NCBI GenBank assembly: GCA_023418375.1
Contig: JAEZZV010000114.1
Coordinates: forward strand, 1 to 19,593
Direction of reading: 5' to 3'
From: Actinomycetes bacterium
GTDB lineage: Bacteria > Actinomycetota > Actinomycetes > Actinomycetales > Cellulomonadaceae
Length of the DNA: 19,593 bases
A model generated the notes under the pieces. That model had not been told where the DNA came from, ran no database searches, and worked only from the letters and a program-made list of their open reading frames with translations. The number at the start of each line of letters is the position of its first letter. Position 1 is the first letter of the stretch. The translations under genes and the position numbers were made by a program. Of the stretch, positions 1 to 7,044 are shown piece by piece.

Positions 1-215
1 GCTGCCACGTGCGGGTGCTCCAGCGCGGTCAGCGCGCGGACCCGGGCGCGGAGCTCCGCCCGGGCCATCGTCCCCGGGCCGAGGACCGTGACCGCCCAGC
101 CTCGGCCGGACGCGTCCCGCGCGACGGGGCGTGCACCGCCGGAGCCGACCCCGAGCGGGCCGGCCAGCTCCAGGCCCGCCCTCGCGAGGGCACGCACCAG
201 GGTCCGCGAGGTCAC
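1..215 (-). CDS. Protein kinase-like (possibly pseudokinase) domain protein, N-terminal fragment
   Basis: About 71 codons are open on the minus strand from a GTG at 215 and run off the left edge. The segment GWAVTVLGPG, then the run ending LTALEHPHVA, resembles the beta-strand and early helix region of actinobacterial serine/threonine kinase-like proteins, in which 'L..L.HPH' precedes the hinge. The fragment has no clear glycine-rich loop or catalytic lysine, so it may be a pseudokinase. The start is supported only by a weak -10-like hexamer (TTGTCT, 227-222) six bases before the GTG; an in-frame TTG at 227 is the alternative. It lies downstream of the MMPL gene on the same strand but is separated from it by a strong hairpin. 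The kinase assignment is tentative because only the N-terminus is present. Confidence 0.45.
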   Translation of the reverse strand, partial: MTSRTLVRALARAGLELAGPLGVGSGGARPVARDASGRGWAVTVLGPGTMARAELRARVRALTALEHPHVA

Positions 216-240
216 CGGCCCAGACAAGCACCGCGGCGCC

Positions 241-270
241 GGGCGGGGGCGTTGTCCACAAGCCCCGCCC
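241..270. terminator. Strong GC hairpin between the MMPL gene and the kinase-like gene
   Basis: GGGCGGGG (241-248) pairs with CCCCGCCC (263-270), and TTG/CAA pairing inside extends the stem around a short loop. It lies just after the MMPL stop codon at 296 on the minus strand, the right place for a transcription terminator, though no U-tract follows. The loop-proximal part is also a consensus DnaA box, listed separately. Confidence 0.5.
252..260 (+). promoter_or_regulatory. Consensus actinobacterial DnaA box
   Basis: TTGTCCACA matches the DnaA box form used by high-GC actinobacteria (E. coli form TTATCCACA). It is the only exact copy I noticed and it lies in a non-coding gap. A single box can occur by chance, and no dnaA, dnaN or A/T-rich unwinding region is nearby, so this is not an origin. 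Confidence 0.4.
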
Positions 271-295
271 GACGCCGCGTCGGGTCTCTCTCCGG

Positions 296-2557
296 TCAGG
301 CCTGCTCGACCGACGGGACCGCGTCAGCCGGCCGCCCGGCGTCACCGTCGGCCATGTCGTCCGCGGGCAGGCGACGCTGCCACGGCCACCAGACCTTGCG
401 GCCGATGTCGTGCACCAGGCCGGGCACCAGGAGCGTCCGGACGACGAACGTGTCCACCAGGACGCCGAGCGCCACGAGGAAGGCCAGCTGGACGAGGAAG
501 AGCAGCGGCAGGACCGCCAGCGCACCGAACGTCGCCGCGAGCACCAGGCCCGCGCTCGTGATCACGCCGCCCGTCACGGTCAGGCCGCGCCGCACGCCGA
601 GCTTCGTCCCGTGCACGAGTGACTCCTCACGGACCCGCGTCATGAGGAAGATCGAGTAGTCGATGCCCAGCGCGACGAGGAAGACGAAGGCGTAGAGCGG
701 CACCGAGGCGTCGGTGCCCGGGAACCCGAAGAGGTGGTTGAACGCGAGAGCCCCGAGGCCGATGGTGGCAGCGAAGCTCAGCACGTTCGCACCGACGATG
801 AGCAGCGGCGCGACGACCGACCGCAGCAGCAGGATCAGCACCAGGAGGATGACCAGCAGGATCGCCGGCACGATGACCGTGAGGTCGCGCGCATTGGTCT
901 CCTGGGTGTCGAGGCGCTGGGCCGCAGCACCGCCGACCACGGCGTCCTCCGTGACGGCGTGCACGGCCTCCCGGACGCCGGCGACGACGTCGCTGGCCTC
1001 CTGCGACTCGGCCGACGCCTGGGTGACCGCGTCGATCCGCACGAGGCCGTCGACGACGAGCGGCGGGGCGTCCGACGGCGCACCGGGCGCGCCGGGCACG
1101 CCCGTGTACAACGTGGCCGAGGTGATGCCCTGGATGCCCTCGACGGCCGCGACGACGTCCTGCGCCGCGCTCTCCGGCACGAAGACCTGGACCGGCTCGA
1201 CCTGGCCCGCGTCGAAGTGCTCGGCGAGCACCTCGCCGCCGGCGACCGACTCGACCTCGGTGAGGAAGATGTCGCTGTCACTCGTGCCGCTCGCGTCGAG
1301 CGTGGGCACCCATGCAGCGGCGGCGAGGAGCGCGACCGCCGTCCCGACCCAGACGAGCCGAGGACGTCGACCGACGAGCTTGGACACGCGGCCCCACACG
1401 CCGGTGCGGGCCTCGAGGTGCGCGAGCGTCTCGTCCTGCGGGCGTCCCTGCTCGTCGACGGGCACAGGGTGGGGCATCCGCGGCCAGAAGATGAAGCGCG
1501 CACGCTTGCCGGCCACCAGGAGCAGGGCGGGCAGGAGCGTCATCGCGGCGAGCATGGCCGCGGCGATGCCGATGGCGGCGACCGGGCCGAGACTCGAGTT
1601 CGACTTGAGGTCCGACAGCAGGAGCGTCAGCAGGCCCGCGATGACGGTGCCCGCGCTGGCGGCGATGGGCTCGAACGACGCACGCAGCGCGCGACGCATG
1701 GCGGTGTAGGGCGACTCGACGCGGCGGAGCTCCTCGCGGTAGCGCGCCACGATGAGCAGCGAGTAGTCGGTCGCCGCGCCCACGACGAGGATGAACAGGA
1801 TGCCCTGGCTCTGGCCGTTGAGGACGAGCACCCCGGCCTTGGCCAGCTGGTAGACGACGAGCGCGGCCGCGGAGAGCCCGAACAGGGAGGTGAACAGGAC
1901 CGTGAACGGCAGGCTCGGTGAGCGGTAGACCAGGATGAGGATGACGAAGACGACCGCGAGCGCCACCAGCAGGAGGAGCCCGTCGATGCCGCCGAACGCC
2001 TCGACGAGGTCGGCGATGGACCCGGCGGGACCGGTCACCCACGACACGAGCCCGGCGTCCTCGAGCGGCGCCCCCGCGTCGCGCACCGCGGCGACGACGA
2101 GGTTGACCACGCGCTCCTCGCCGATCTGCTCGCTGGCCCGGACGGAGTCGAGGGAGAGGGTCACGAGCACGGCCTCGCCGTCCTGCGACGGGATGGCGAC
2201 GGGGTCGGCGAGCAGCAGGTCGCCGATCGTCTCACCCTCCCCGATGTCCACGCCCGGCAGCTGCGCGGCCCAACCCTGCACGGCGCCGATCTGCTGCTCA
2301 CTCAGGGCGCCGCCGCCGTCGGCCTCGACGACGACGAGCGCCGGGAGCACCGAGTCGTCGGTGAAGCCCTGGTCGAGCTCGGCGGCGCGCGTCGACTCCG
2401 CGCTCTGCGGCAGGAACGCCGCCACGTCGTTCTCCTGCACCTCCGAGAGCTTGCCGACGGACTGGCCGCCCATCCCGGCCAGCGCCAGCCACACGAGGAT
2501 GAGGGCGACGAGCCCGGCTCCGCGCAGCACACCACGTCCACGTCGATTCCTCAGCAT
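296..2557 (-). CDS. MMPL-family (RND superfamily) membrane exporter
   Basis: A 753-residue polytopic protein of the MMPL/YdfJ-like type, which exports lipids or drugs using the proton gradient. It has the duplicated RND layout: a TM helix (about 13-30), an extracytoplasmic domain (about 31-185), a TM block (about 190-350), a second extracytoplasmic domain and a second TM block to about residue 730. The conserved Asp-Tyr pairs expected in the proton relay are visible as ATDYS (D264) in the first block and GIDYS (D633) in the second. The ATG at 2557 was chosen because the hydrophobic N-terminus starts right after it, a CATAAT -10 hexamer lies seven bases upstream, and the open frame further upstream runs antisense to marR and lipB. 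The substrate is unknown. The divergent marR gene and shared palindrome suggest MarR control, so drug or envelope-stress efflux is likely. Confidence 0.9.
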   Translation of the reverse strand: MLRNRRGRGVLRGAGLVALILVWLALAGMGGQSVGKLSEVQENDVAAFLPQSAESTRAAELDQGFTDDSVLPALVVVEADGGGALSEQQIGAVQGWAAQLPGVDIGEGETIGDLLLADPVAIPSQDGEAVLVTLSLDSVRASEQIGEERVVNLVVAAVRDAGAPLEDAGLVSWVTGPAGSIADLVEAFGGIDGLLLLVALAVVFVILILVYRSPSLPFTVLFTSLFGLSAAALVVYQLAKAGVLVLNGQSQGILFILVVGAATDYSLLIVARYREELRRVESPYTAMRRALRASFEPIAASAGTVIAGLLTLLLSDLKSNSSLGPVAAIGIAAAMLAAMTLLPALLLVAGKRARFIFWPRMPHPVPVDEQGRPQDETLAHLEARTGVWGRVSKLVGRRPRLVWVGTAVALLAAAAWVPTLDASGTSDSDIFLTEVESVAGGEVLAEHFDAGQVEPVQVFVPESAAQDVVAAVEGIQGITSATLYTGVPGAPGAPSDAPPLVVDGLVRIDAVTQASAESQEASDVVAGVREAVHAVTEDAVVGGAAAQRLDTQETNARDLTVIVPAILLVILLVLILLLRSVVAPLLIVGANVLSFAATIGLGALAFNHLFGFPGTDASVPLYAFVFLVALGIDYSIFLMTRVREESLVHGTKLGVRRGLTVTGGVITSAGLVLAATFGALAVLPLLFLVQLAFLVALGVLVDTFVVRTLLVPGLVHDIGRKVWWPWQRRLPADDMADGDAGRPADAVPSVEQA

Positions 2558-2563
2558 GCTGAG
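2550..2563. promoter_or_regulatory. Perfect 14-bp palindrome, probable MarR operator over the MMPL start codon
   Basis: CTCAGCATGCTGAG is its own reverse complement, and its central ATG is the MMPL start codon on the minus strand. It lies between two divergent genes, one encoding a MarR-type regulator, which is the usual place for a MarR operator. Binding here would cover the predicted MMPL transcription start. The assignment to this MarR is inference. Confidence 0.65.
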
Positions 2564-2564
2564 T

Positions 2565-2595
2565 ATTATGAACGGGCGAGGCCGGGTGGTGTCCA
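2565..2595 (-). promoter_or_regulatory. Predicted promoter of the MMPL gene
   Basis: On the minus strand, TGGACA (2595-2590) and CATAAT (2570-2565) resemble -35 and -10 hexamers with a 19-base spacer. The -10 lies seven bases before the ATG at 2557, so transcription would begin at or next to the start codon and give a leaderless message. On the plus strand the same A/T-rich patch reads TATTAT (2564-2569), a possible -10 for marR. Confidence 0.5.
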
Positions 2596-2650
2596 GCGCA
2601 CAGACCCGGGCATCATCGGTTTTCCCCTCAGGGCGAACGCGGGAGTCGAG

Positions 2651-3175
2651 ATGGAGCAGTGGCCGACCGGCCGGATGCTGTCCGCCGTCGCCCGACGCAT
2701 CGAGCAGGAGTGGAACGCCCACCTCGCGCACTGGGGCCTCAACCACGCCTCGATCCCCGTCCTGTTCCACCTGCTCGGCGGACCCCGGTCCCAGCGCACG
2801 CTCGCCCGCGCGTCGGGCGTCACCGAGCAGACGATGAGCCGCATCGTCGCGCGGCTCGAACGGTCCGGCTACGTCGAGCGCCACCCGCACCCCGACGACG
2901 CGCGGCGCCACGACGTCGTCATGACGGCGGCCGGACGCACGGTGCTCGCCGCGGCGGGCGACCCGCGCGTCGCCGAGGAGATGAGCGTCCGGGGGTTGAC
3001 GCCAGAGCAGGTGGCCCAGCTGCGACCCCTGCTCGCCGCCATGCTCGCGGCCCACCCGGGCGGCGCCGCCGACGGAGAACCGGTCCCCTACCCCGCCGGG
3101 CACGGGCACGGGCACGGCGGTGTGGGTACCGACGCGGAGCGCCGACCCGACGACGACCCCGCGCCCAGCAGGTAG
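2651..3175 (+). CDS. MarR-family transcriptional regulator
   Basis: A 174-residue winged helix-turn-helix protein. The dimerisation helices cover about residues 5-40, the DNA-binding helices about 45-75 (LARASGVTEQTMSRIVARLE), and the wing carries the family's D-x-R sequence as DDARRH (82-87). MarR proteins usually bind palindromes as dimers and release DNA when a small ligand binds. The divergent MMPL gene and the shared palindrome at 2550-2563 suggest it represses the exporter and itself. GGGAG at 2641-2645 is a ribosome binding site five bases before the ATG. The C-terminus beyond about residue 135 is unusual: a low-complexity tail with a His-Gly repeat (GHGHGHGG) from a triplicated GGGCAC, then an acidic and basic end. 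lipB starts nine bases after its stop codon. Confidence 0.9.
   Translation: MEQWPTGRMLSAVARRIEQEWNAHLAHWGLNHASIPVLFHLLGGPRSQRTLARASGVTEQTMSRIVARLERSGYVERHPHPDDARRHDVVMTAAGRTVLAAAGDPRVAEEMSVRGLTPEQVAQLRPLLAAMLAAHPGGAADGEPVPYPAGHGHGHGGVGTDAERRPDDDPAPSR
3098..3115 (+). repeat. GGGCAC x3 tandem repeat in the 3' end of marR
   Basis: Three exact 6-base units encode the His-Gly repeat in the tail of the MarR protein. Units of six keep the reading frame, so copy number could vary without breaking the gene. Confidence 0.8.
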
Positions 3176-3184
3176 CGTCCCCCC

Positions 3185-3895
3185 ATGGAGTTCGTGCCCC
3201 TGGACCTCGGCCGCCGCCACGTGCCGTACCAGGAGGCCTGGGACGTGCAGCGCGCGGTGCACGCCGACGTCGTCGCCGGCACCCGGCCGGACACCGTGCT
3301 GCTGGTCGAGCACGCGAGCGTGTACACCGCCGGTCGCCGCACAGCCGCGTGGGACCGTCCCGTCGACGGCACGCCCGTCGTGGACGTCGACCGGGGCGGG
3401 CGCATCACGTGGCACGGCCCCGGCCAGCTCGTGGCCTACCCGATCGTCCGGCTCGCGGAGCCGGTGGACGTCGTCGCGTACGTCCGGGCGCTCGAGGCGG
3501 CCGTCATCGAGGTGGCGGCCGCGCTCGGCCTGGCGACCGAGCGCGCCGAGGGCCGCTCCGGCGTCTGGCTCCCCCGCTCCGACCACGAGCGCCCACGCAA
3601 GCTCGCGGCCATCGGGGTGCGGGTGGCCCGCGGGGTCACGATGCACGGGCTCGCGCTCAACTGCGACTGCGACCTCGCCGCGTTCACGCGGATCGTCCCG
3701 TGCGGCTTGCCGGACGCGGACGCCACGTCGCTCACCGCGGAGCTCGGCCGCCCGGTCACCGTCACCGAGGCTGAGCCCGCGCTGCGGTCGGGACTGGCCC
3801 GCGCGCTGGCGCCTCTGCGCGCCGACCCCGGTGGGCGAGCGACGGGCCGCGTCGAGCCCCTGACGGACGCCGCAGAACACCCGGTCGTCGCCTGA
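3185..3895 (+). CDS. lipB: Lipoyl(octanoyl) transferase LipB
   Basis: A 236-residue cytoplasmic enzyme that transfers octanoyl groups from octanoyl-ACP to a lysine on lipoyl domains of 2-oxoacid dehydrogenases and the glycine cleavage H protein. The family signatures are present: RGGRITWHGPGQLVAYPI (70-87), the catalytic lysine in RKLAAIGVRV (K139) and the acyl-carrying cysteine in IVPCGLPDA (C173), followed by the TSL segment. Length is typical of actinobacterial LipB; the last 30 or so residues are a non-conserved tail. The ATG lies six bases after TAGCGT (3173-3178), a -10-like hexamer that includes the marR stop codon, so lipB may be transcribed leaderless from inside the end of marR. lipA follows 14 bases downstream. 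Together they make lipoate de novo. Confidence 0.97.
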   Translation: MEFVPLDLGRRHVPYQEAWDVQRAVHADVVAGTRPDTVLLVEHASVYTAGRRTAAWDRPVDGTPVVDVDRGGRITWHGPGQLVAYPIVRLAEPVDVVAYVRALEAAVIEVAAALGLATERAEGRSGVWLPRSDHERPRKLAAIGVRVARGVTMHGLALNCDCDLAAFTRIVPCGLPDADATSLTAELGRPVTVTEAEPALRSGLARALAPLRADPGGRATGRVEPLTDAAEHPVVA

Positions 3896-3909
3896 CATAG
3901 TCTGTCGGG

Positions 3910-4911
3910 GTGACGATCGCCCCCGAGGGACGCCGGATGCTACGGGTCGAGGCGCGCAACGCCGAGACGCCGATCGAGAAGAAGCCGGAGTGGATCCGGA
4001 CGCGCGCCACCATGGGCCCGCAGTACAGCGAGCTCAAGCAGCTCGTGCACGGCGGCGGCCTGCACACGGTCTGCGAGGAGGCCGGCTGTCCCAACATCTT
4101 CGAGTGCTGGGAGGACCGCGAGGCCACGTTCCTCATCGGCGGCGACCAGTGCACGCGCCGGTGCGACTTCTGCCAGATCGACACGGGCAAGCCGGCCGCC
4201 TTCGACGCCGACGAGCCGCGCCGGGTCGCCGAGTCCGTCCGCACCATGGGCCTGCGCTACTCCACGGTGACGGGCGTCGCGCGCGACGACCTTCCCGACG
4301 GCGGCGCGTGGCTCTACGCCGAGACCGTCCGCCAGATCCACGCCCTGAACCCCGGCACGGGCGTCGAGCTGCTCATCCCCGACTTCAACGCCCACCCCGA
4401 GCTGCTCGACGAGGTGTTCGGCTCCCGGCCCGAGGTGCTCGCGCACAACCTGGAGACCGTGCCGCGCATCTTCAAGCAGATCCGCCCGGGCTTCCGGTAC
4501 GACCGGTCGTTGTCCGTCCTCACCGCCGCGCGCGATGCCGGGCTCGTCACCAAGTCCAACCTCATCCTGGGCATGGGCGAGACGTACGAGGAGACCGTCG
4601 AGGCGCTCCGGGCGCTGCGCGACGCCGGCTGCGACCTCGTGACGATCACGCAGTACCTGCGCCCCTCCGTCCGCCACCACCCCGTGGACCGCTGGGTGCG
4701 GCCCGAGGAGTTCGTCGCGTTGTCGACCGAGGCCGAGGAGATGGGCTTCCTCGGGGTCATGTCCGGGCCGCTGGTGCGCTCGTCGTACCGCGCGGGCCGG
4801 CTCTGGGCCCAGGCGATGCAGCGGCACGGCCGCCCGATCCCCGCAGCCCTGGCCCACCTGGCGACGCCGACGCCCGCGCGCCAGGAGGCGTCGAGCCTGC
4901 TCGCACGCTGA
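3910..4911 (+). CDS. lipA: Lipoyl synthase LipA (radical SAM)
   Basis: A 333-residue radical SAM enzyme that inserts two sulfur atoms into protein-bound octanoyl chains. Both iron-sulfur cluster sets are intact: the auxiliary cluster cysteines C55, C60 and C66 (C-x4-C-x5-C) and the SAM cluster cysteines C81, C85 and C88 (CTRRCDFC). The conserved C-terminal R-S-S-Y-R motif, whose serine binds the auxiliary cluster, is visible as VRSSYRAG. Translation most likely starts at the GTG at 3910: TAGTCT (3898-3903) lies six bases before it and no Shine-Dalgarno sequence is visible, suggesting a leaderless message in addition to read-through from lipB. The protein acts on the product of LipB, encoded directly upstream. 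Confidence 0.98.
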   Translation: MTIAPEGRRMLRVEARNAETPIEKKPEWIRTRATMGPQYSELKQLVHGGGLHTVCEEAGCPNIFECWEDREATFLIGGDQCTRRCDFCQIDTGKPAAFDADEPRRVAESVRTMGLRYSTVTGVARDDLPDGGAWLYAETVRQIHALNPGTGVELLIPDFNAHPELLDEVFGSRPEVLAHNLETVPRIFKQIRPGFRYDRSLSVLTAARDAGLVTKSNLILGMGETYEETVEALRALRDAGCDLVTITQYLRPSVRHHPVDRWVRPEEFVALSTEAEEMGFLGVMSGPLVRSSYRAGRLWAQAMQRHGRPIPAALAHLATPTPARQEASSLLAR

Positions 4912-4914
4912 GCA

Positions 4915-4930
4915 CCGCCGCTCCCGGCGG
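4915..4930 (+). terminator. Hairpin after lipA
   Basis: CCGCCG (4915-4920) and CGGCGG (4925-4930) form a perfect 6-bp stem around a 4-base loop directly after the lipA stop codon. No U-tract follows, so it is at best a weak or factor-assisted terminator. The next gene has its own -10-like hexamer. Confidence 0.35.
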
Positions 4931-4985
4931 ACCGGTGCGCGGTCCTACCCACGGGGCGCCCCTTCGCGGCAACTAGACTCCCGCC

Positions 4986-5696
4986 ATGGCCCGATCGACC
5001 GACGCCGAACCCAAGGCGCCCAAGGTGAAGAAGCAGCGCTGGTACTCCACGCTCTGGCAGGCGTACCGCATGACGGCCGAGGTCGACCGCTCCATCACGT
5101 GGTGGCTGGTCGGCATCCTCGTCGTCGTGATGGGGGCCGCCATCGGCGTCGGCGTCGGCACCGGGCGCCTGTGGTACTTCCTCATCGTCGGGCTGCCCGT
5201 CGCGCTCATCATCATGATGTTCGTCCTGGCGCGGCGGGCCGAGGCCGCCGGCTACAAGCGCATCGAGGGCCAGCCCGGCGCGAGCCTGTCGGCGGTGCGG
5301 ACCGTGCGCGGCTGGGAGTTCCCGGACGATCCGGTGGACATGAACCCCAAGACGCTCGACATCGTCTTCCGCGGCTCCGGCCGCGGCGGCGTCGTGCTCC
5401 TGTCGGAGGGCCCGTCGCACCGCGTCGCGCGGATGCTCGACGACCAGCGCAAGCGCGTGACGCGCGTCCTTCCGAACGTGCCGGTCACGGTGATCCAGTG
5501 CGGCGACGAGAAGGACCAGGTGCCGCTGCGGAACGTGGCCAAGCGCGTCCGCAAGATCCGTCCGGTGCTCGACAAGCGCGCCACGGACGAGGTCGCCAAG
5601 CGGCTGCGCGCGCTCGGCGGCGCCCGCCTCCCCGTCCCGAAGGGCATCGACCCCTACCGCGTGCGCCCGGACCGCAAGGGCATGCGCGGGCGCTGA
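4986..5696 (+). CDS. DUF4191-type two-helix membrane protein
   Basis: A 236-residue protein with a basic, lysine-rich N-terminus, two adjacent membrane helices (about 39-58 and 62-82) and a charged cytoplasmic domain of about 150 residues. Its sequence and its place directly after lipA match the actinobacterial DUF4191 family, whose function is not established to my knowledge. The family's syntenic link to lipoate genes is the only clue to its role. The ATG lies six bases after TAGACT (4974-4979) with no Shine-Dalgarno sequence, again suggesting leaderless transcription. The methyltransferase gene begins five bases after the stop codon, so the two are probably cotranscribed. Confidence 0.85.
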   Translation: MARSTDAEPKAPKVKKQRWYSTLWQAYRMTAEVDRSITWWLVGILVVVMGAAIGVGVGTGRLWYFLIVGLPVALIIMMFVLARRAEAAGYKRIEGQPGASLSAVRTVRGWEFPDDPVDMNPKTLDIVFRGSGRGGVVLLSEGPSHRVARMLDDQRKRVTRVLPNVPVTVIQCGDEKDQVPLRNVAKRVRKIRPVLDKRATDEVAKRLRALGGARLPVPKGIDPYRVRPDRKGMRGR

Positions 5697-5701
5697 CCGC
5701 C

Positions 5702-6376
5702 ATGACCCCGGTCGAGGTGTCCGTCGATGCCGCTGCCCTCCGGCGCGCGTTCCGCACAGCGGAGTGCTGGAACCACAACACCCACTACCACCGGAGGCTG
5801 CCCAGGTGGGCACCGCCGCCGTGGGGACGGGTCCTCGACGTCGGCTGCGGTGAGGGGCTGCTGACCCGCCGCATCGCCCCGTTCGCGCGCGAGGTCGTCG
5901 GCGTGGACGCCGACCGGGGCGTGATCGATCGCGCGCGCGAGCTTGCTCCCGCGCTCAGGTACGTCCACGGCGACGCGCTGACCGCCGATGTCGGTGACCC
6001 CTTCGACCTCGTGACGTGCTTCATGGTGCTGCACCACGTCGAGCTGGAGGCCGGGCTGACCCGCCTCCGCGCGCTCGTCGCGCCCGGCGGCACGCTGGTG
6101 GTCGTCGGCGGGGCGCGGCCCTCGGGGCCGCTCGACTACTGGTGGATCCTCCTCGGGACGATCGCGAACTGGCCCGCCCGCCTGGTCCGGGGGTACTGGG
6201 AGCCGGGCGCACCGCTCAAGGAGTCCCACGAGACCTACGGGCGCATCTGGCGCGAGTCGGCCCGGGTCCTCCCGGGCGTCCGGTTCCGCCACCACCTGTA
6301 CTGGCGGTACTCACTCGTCTGGCGCGCGCCCGTGGCGGTCGACCCGGCGCAGGGAGGCCCGGCGGACGGACGCTAG
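5702..6376 (+). CDS. Class I SAM-dependent methyltransferase
   Basis: A 224-residue protein with a Rossmann-type methyltransferase fold. Motif I is VLDVGCGEG (about 44-52), the acidic end of strand 2 is VVGVDAD (about 65-71), and motif post-I/II regions appear as YVHGDAL and FDLVTCFMVLHHVE (about 101-114). The C-terminal part has several aromatic residues and the pattern of small-molecule or lipid methyltransferases of the UbiE/Methyltransf_11 type. No substrate can be inferred. The ATG at 5702 is five bases after the preceding stop codon, no clear ribosome binding site is seen, and the in-frame opening upstream is antisense or out of frame to DUF4191. Its stop codon overlaps that of the convergent RDD gene in a shared CTAG. 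Confidence 0.85.
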   Translation: MTPVEVSVDAAALRRAFRTAECWNHNTHYHRRLPRWAPPPWGRVLDVGCGEGLLTRRIAPFAREVVGVDADRGVIDRARELAPALRYVHGDALTADVGDPFDLVTCFMVLHHVELEAGLTRLRALVAPGGTLVVVGGARPSGPLDYWWILLGTIANWPARLVRGYWEPGAPLKESHETYGRIWRESARVLPGVRFRHHLYWRYSLVWRAPVAVDPAQGGPADGR

Positions 6377-6834
6377 CGCCGGACGATCGCCGTGCCCGCC
6401 GCGACGTCGTGCAGGCTGCGACCGTCCCGGCCCCAGACCACCGCGGGGATCACCAGGACCAGCAACGCGCTGCGCACGACGCCGGCCACCGGCCCCGGAA
6501 CCCGGCCGTCGCGCAGCCGGATCACCCTCAGGCCGGCCAGGCGGTGCCCGATCGTGTGCCCGAGCAGGCCCACCAGGACGGCGCTCGAGACGCCGAAGAC
6601 CGCCAGCGTGGCCATCCGGTCACCGGCGAGGACGCCCCGCGCGAGGCCGTCCTCGGGGAACAGCAGCCCGCTCACGGCGAGGCTGACGAACCAGTCGACC
6701 AGCAGCGCCACGATGCGGCGCGGCATCCGCGCGAGCGAGCCCGGGCCCTCGGCCGGGAGCCCGAGCCGCGACCGGTCCTCGGGGTCGGTCGGCGGGCCCT
6801 CGAGCCACGATCCCAGGTCCTCACGTCCGGCCAC
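6373..6834 (-). CDS. RDD-family membrane protein
   Basis: A 153-residue protein with a polar N-terminus of about 38 residues and three membrane helices (about 41-58, 75-92, 118-135). The family's namesake residues are present: the arginine before helix 1 (MPRRIVALLVDW), the aspartate within it (D47), and the aspartate near the C-terminus (LHDVAAGT, D143). The segment GHTIGHRLAGLRVIRLRDG is the typical intervening motif. RDD proteins have no general assigned function; some are linked to ion transport. The start is a GTG at 6834 with TAGCCT (6846-6841, minus strand) six bases upstream, suggesting a leaderless transcript. It converges on the methyltransferase gene with a 4-base overlap of stop codons. 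Confidence 0.88.
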   Translation of the reverse strand: MAGREDLGSWLEGPPTDPEDRSRLGLPAEGPGSLARMPRRIVALLVDWFVSLAVSGLLFPEDGLARGVLAGDRMATLAVFGVSSAVLVGLLGHTIGHRLAGLRVIRLRDGRVPGPVAGVVRSALLVLVIPAVVWGRDGRSLHDVAAGTAIVRR

Positions 6835-6886
6835 GCCGTCAGGCTACCGGGCTCGGTGGGAAGACCCGGTCCAGGGCGGGGGCGCG

Positions 6887-6924
6887 GTAACGCGGCGGAA
6901 ACACGAGGTACATGGTCGGGAAAT
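6887..6924 (+). promoter_or_regulatory. GlnR-type double binding site upstream of glnA
   Basis: GTAAC (6887-6891), six bases, GAAAC (6898-6902), six bases, a degenerate TACAT (6909-6913), six bases, GAAAT (6920-6924). The GlnR consensus of actinobacteria is gTnAc-n6-GaAAc repeated at 22-bp intervals, and both GAAA half-sites keep that spacing. The site ends just upstream of the likely glnA -35 region, fitting activation by GlnR under nitrogen limitation. The match is seen in the sequence; binding is inferred. Confidence 0.7.
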
Positions 6925-6934
6925 CGCCGACCCC

Positions 6935-6940
6935 TAGCCT
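6935..6940 (+). promoter_or_regulatory. Probable -10 element of glnA
   Basis: TAGCCT fits the TAnnnT -10 form of high-GC actinobacteria and lies 11 bases after the GlnR site. It would give a 5' leader of roughly 98 bases before the glnA ATG at 7045. The leader contains three GGTCCG units (about 6971-6986) of unknown meaning. Confidence 0.45.
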
Positions 6941-7044
6941 CGGTGCAGGCGCCGCGCCCGGGAGCACGATGGTCCGGGTCCGGTCCGACCGCGGTGGGCG
7001 GCCTGACGGCGACCACCGACCACGAGAGCGAGGAGAAGCCGCGG

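Noticed and set aside
252..260. Replication origin at the DnaA box
   Set aside because: Only one box is present, with no cluster, no A/T-rich unwinding region and no dnaA or dnaN nearby.
9..659. Plus-strand open frames over the left 650 bases
   Set aside because: They are Arg/Pro/Ala-rich, match no family, and oppose the MMPL C-terminus and the kinase-like fragment.
296..3898. A 1200-codon open frame on the minus strand covering MMPL plus sequence opposite marR and lipB
   Set aside because: The first 447 codons are low-complexity and antisense to two well-supported genes. The MMPL protein clearly begins at the ATG at 2557, where the first membrane helix follows.
6016..7044. Long in-frame extension upstream of glnA
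   Set aside because: It runs through the methyltransferase, opposite RDD and across the GlnR site. The family N-terminus and a ribosome binding site place the start at 7045.
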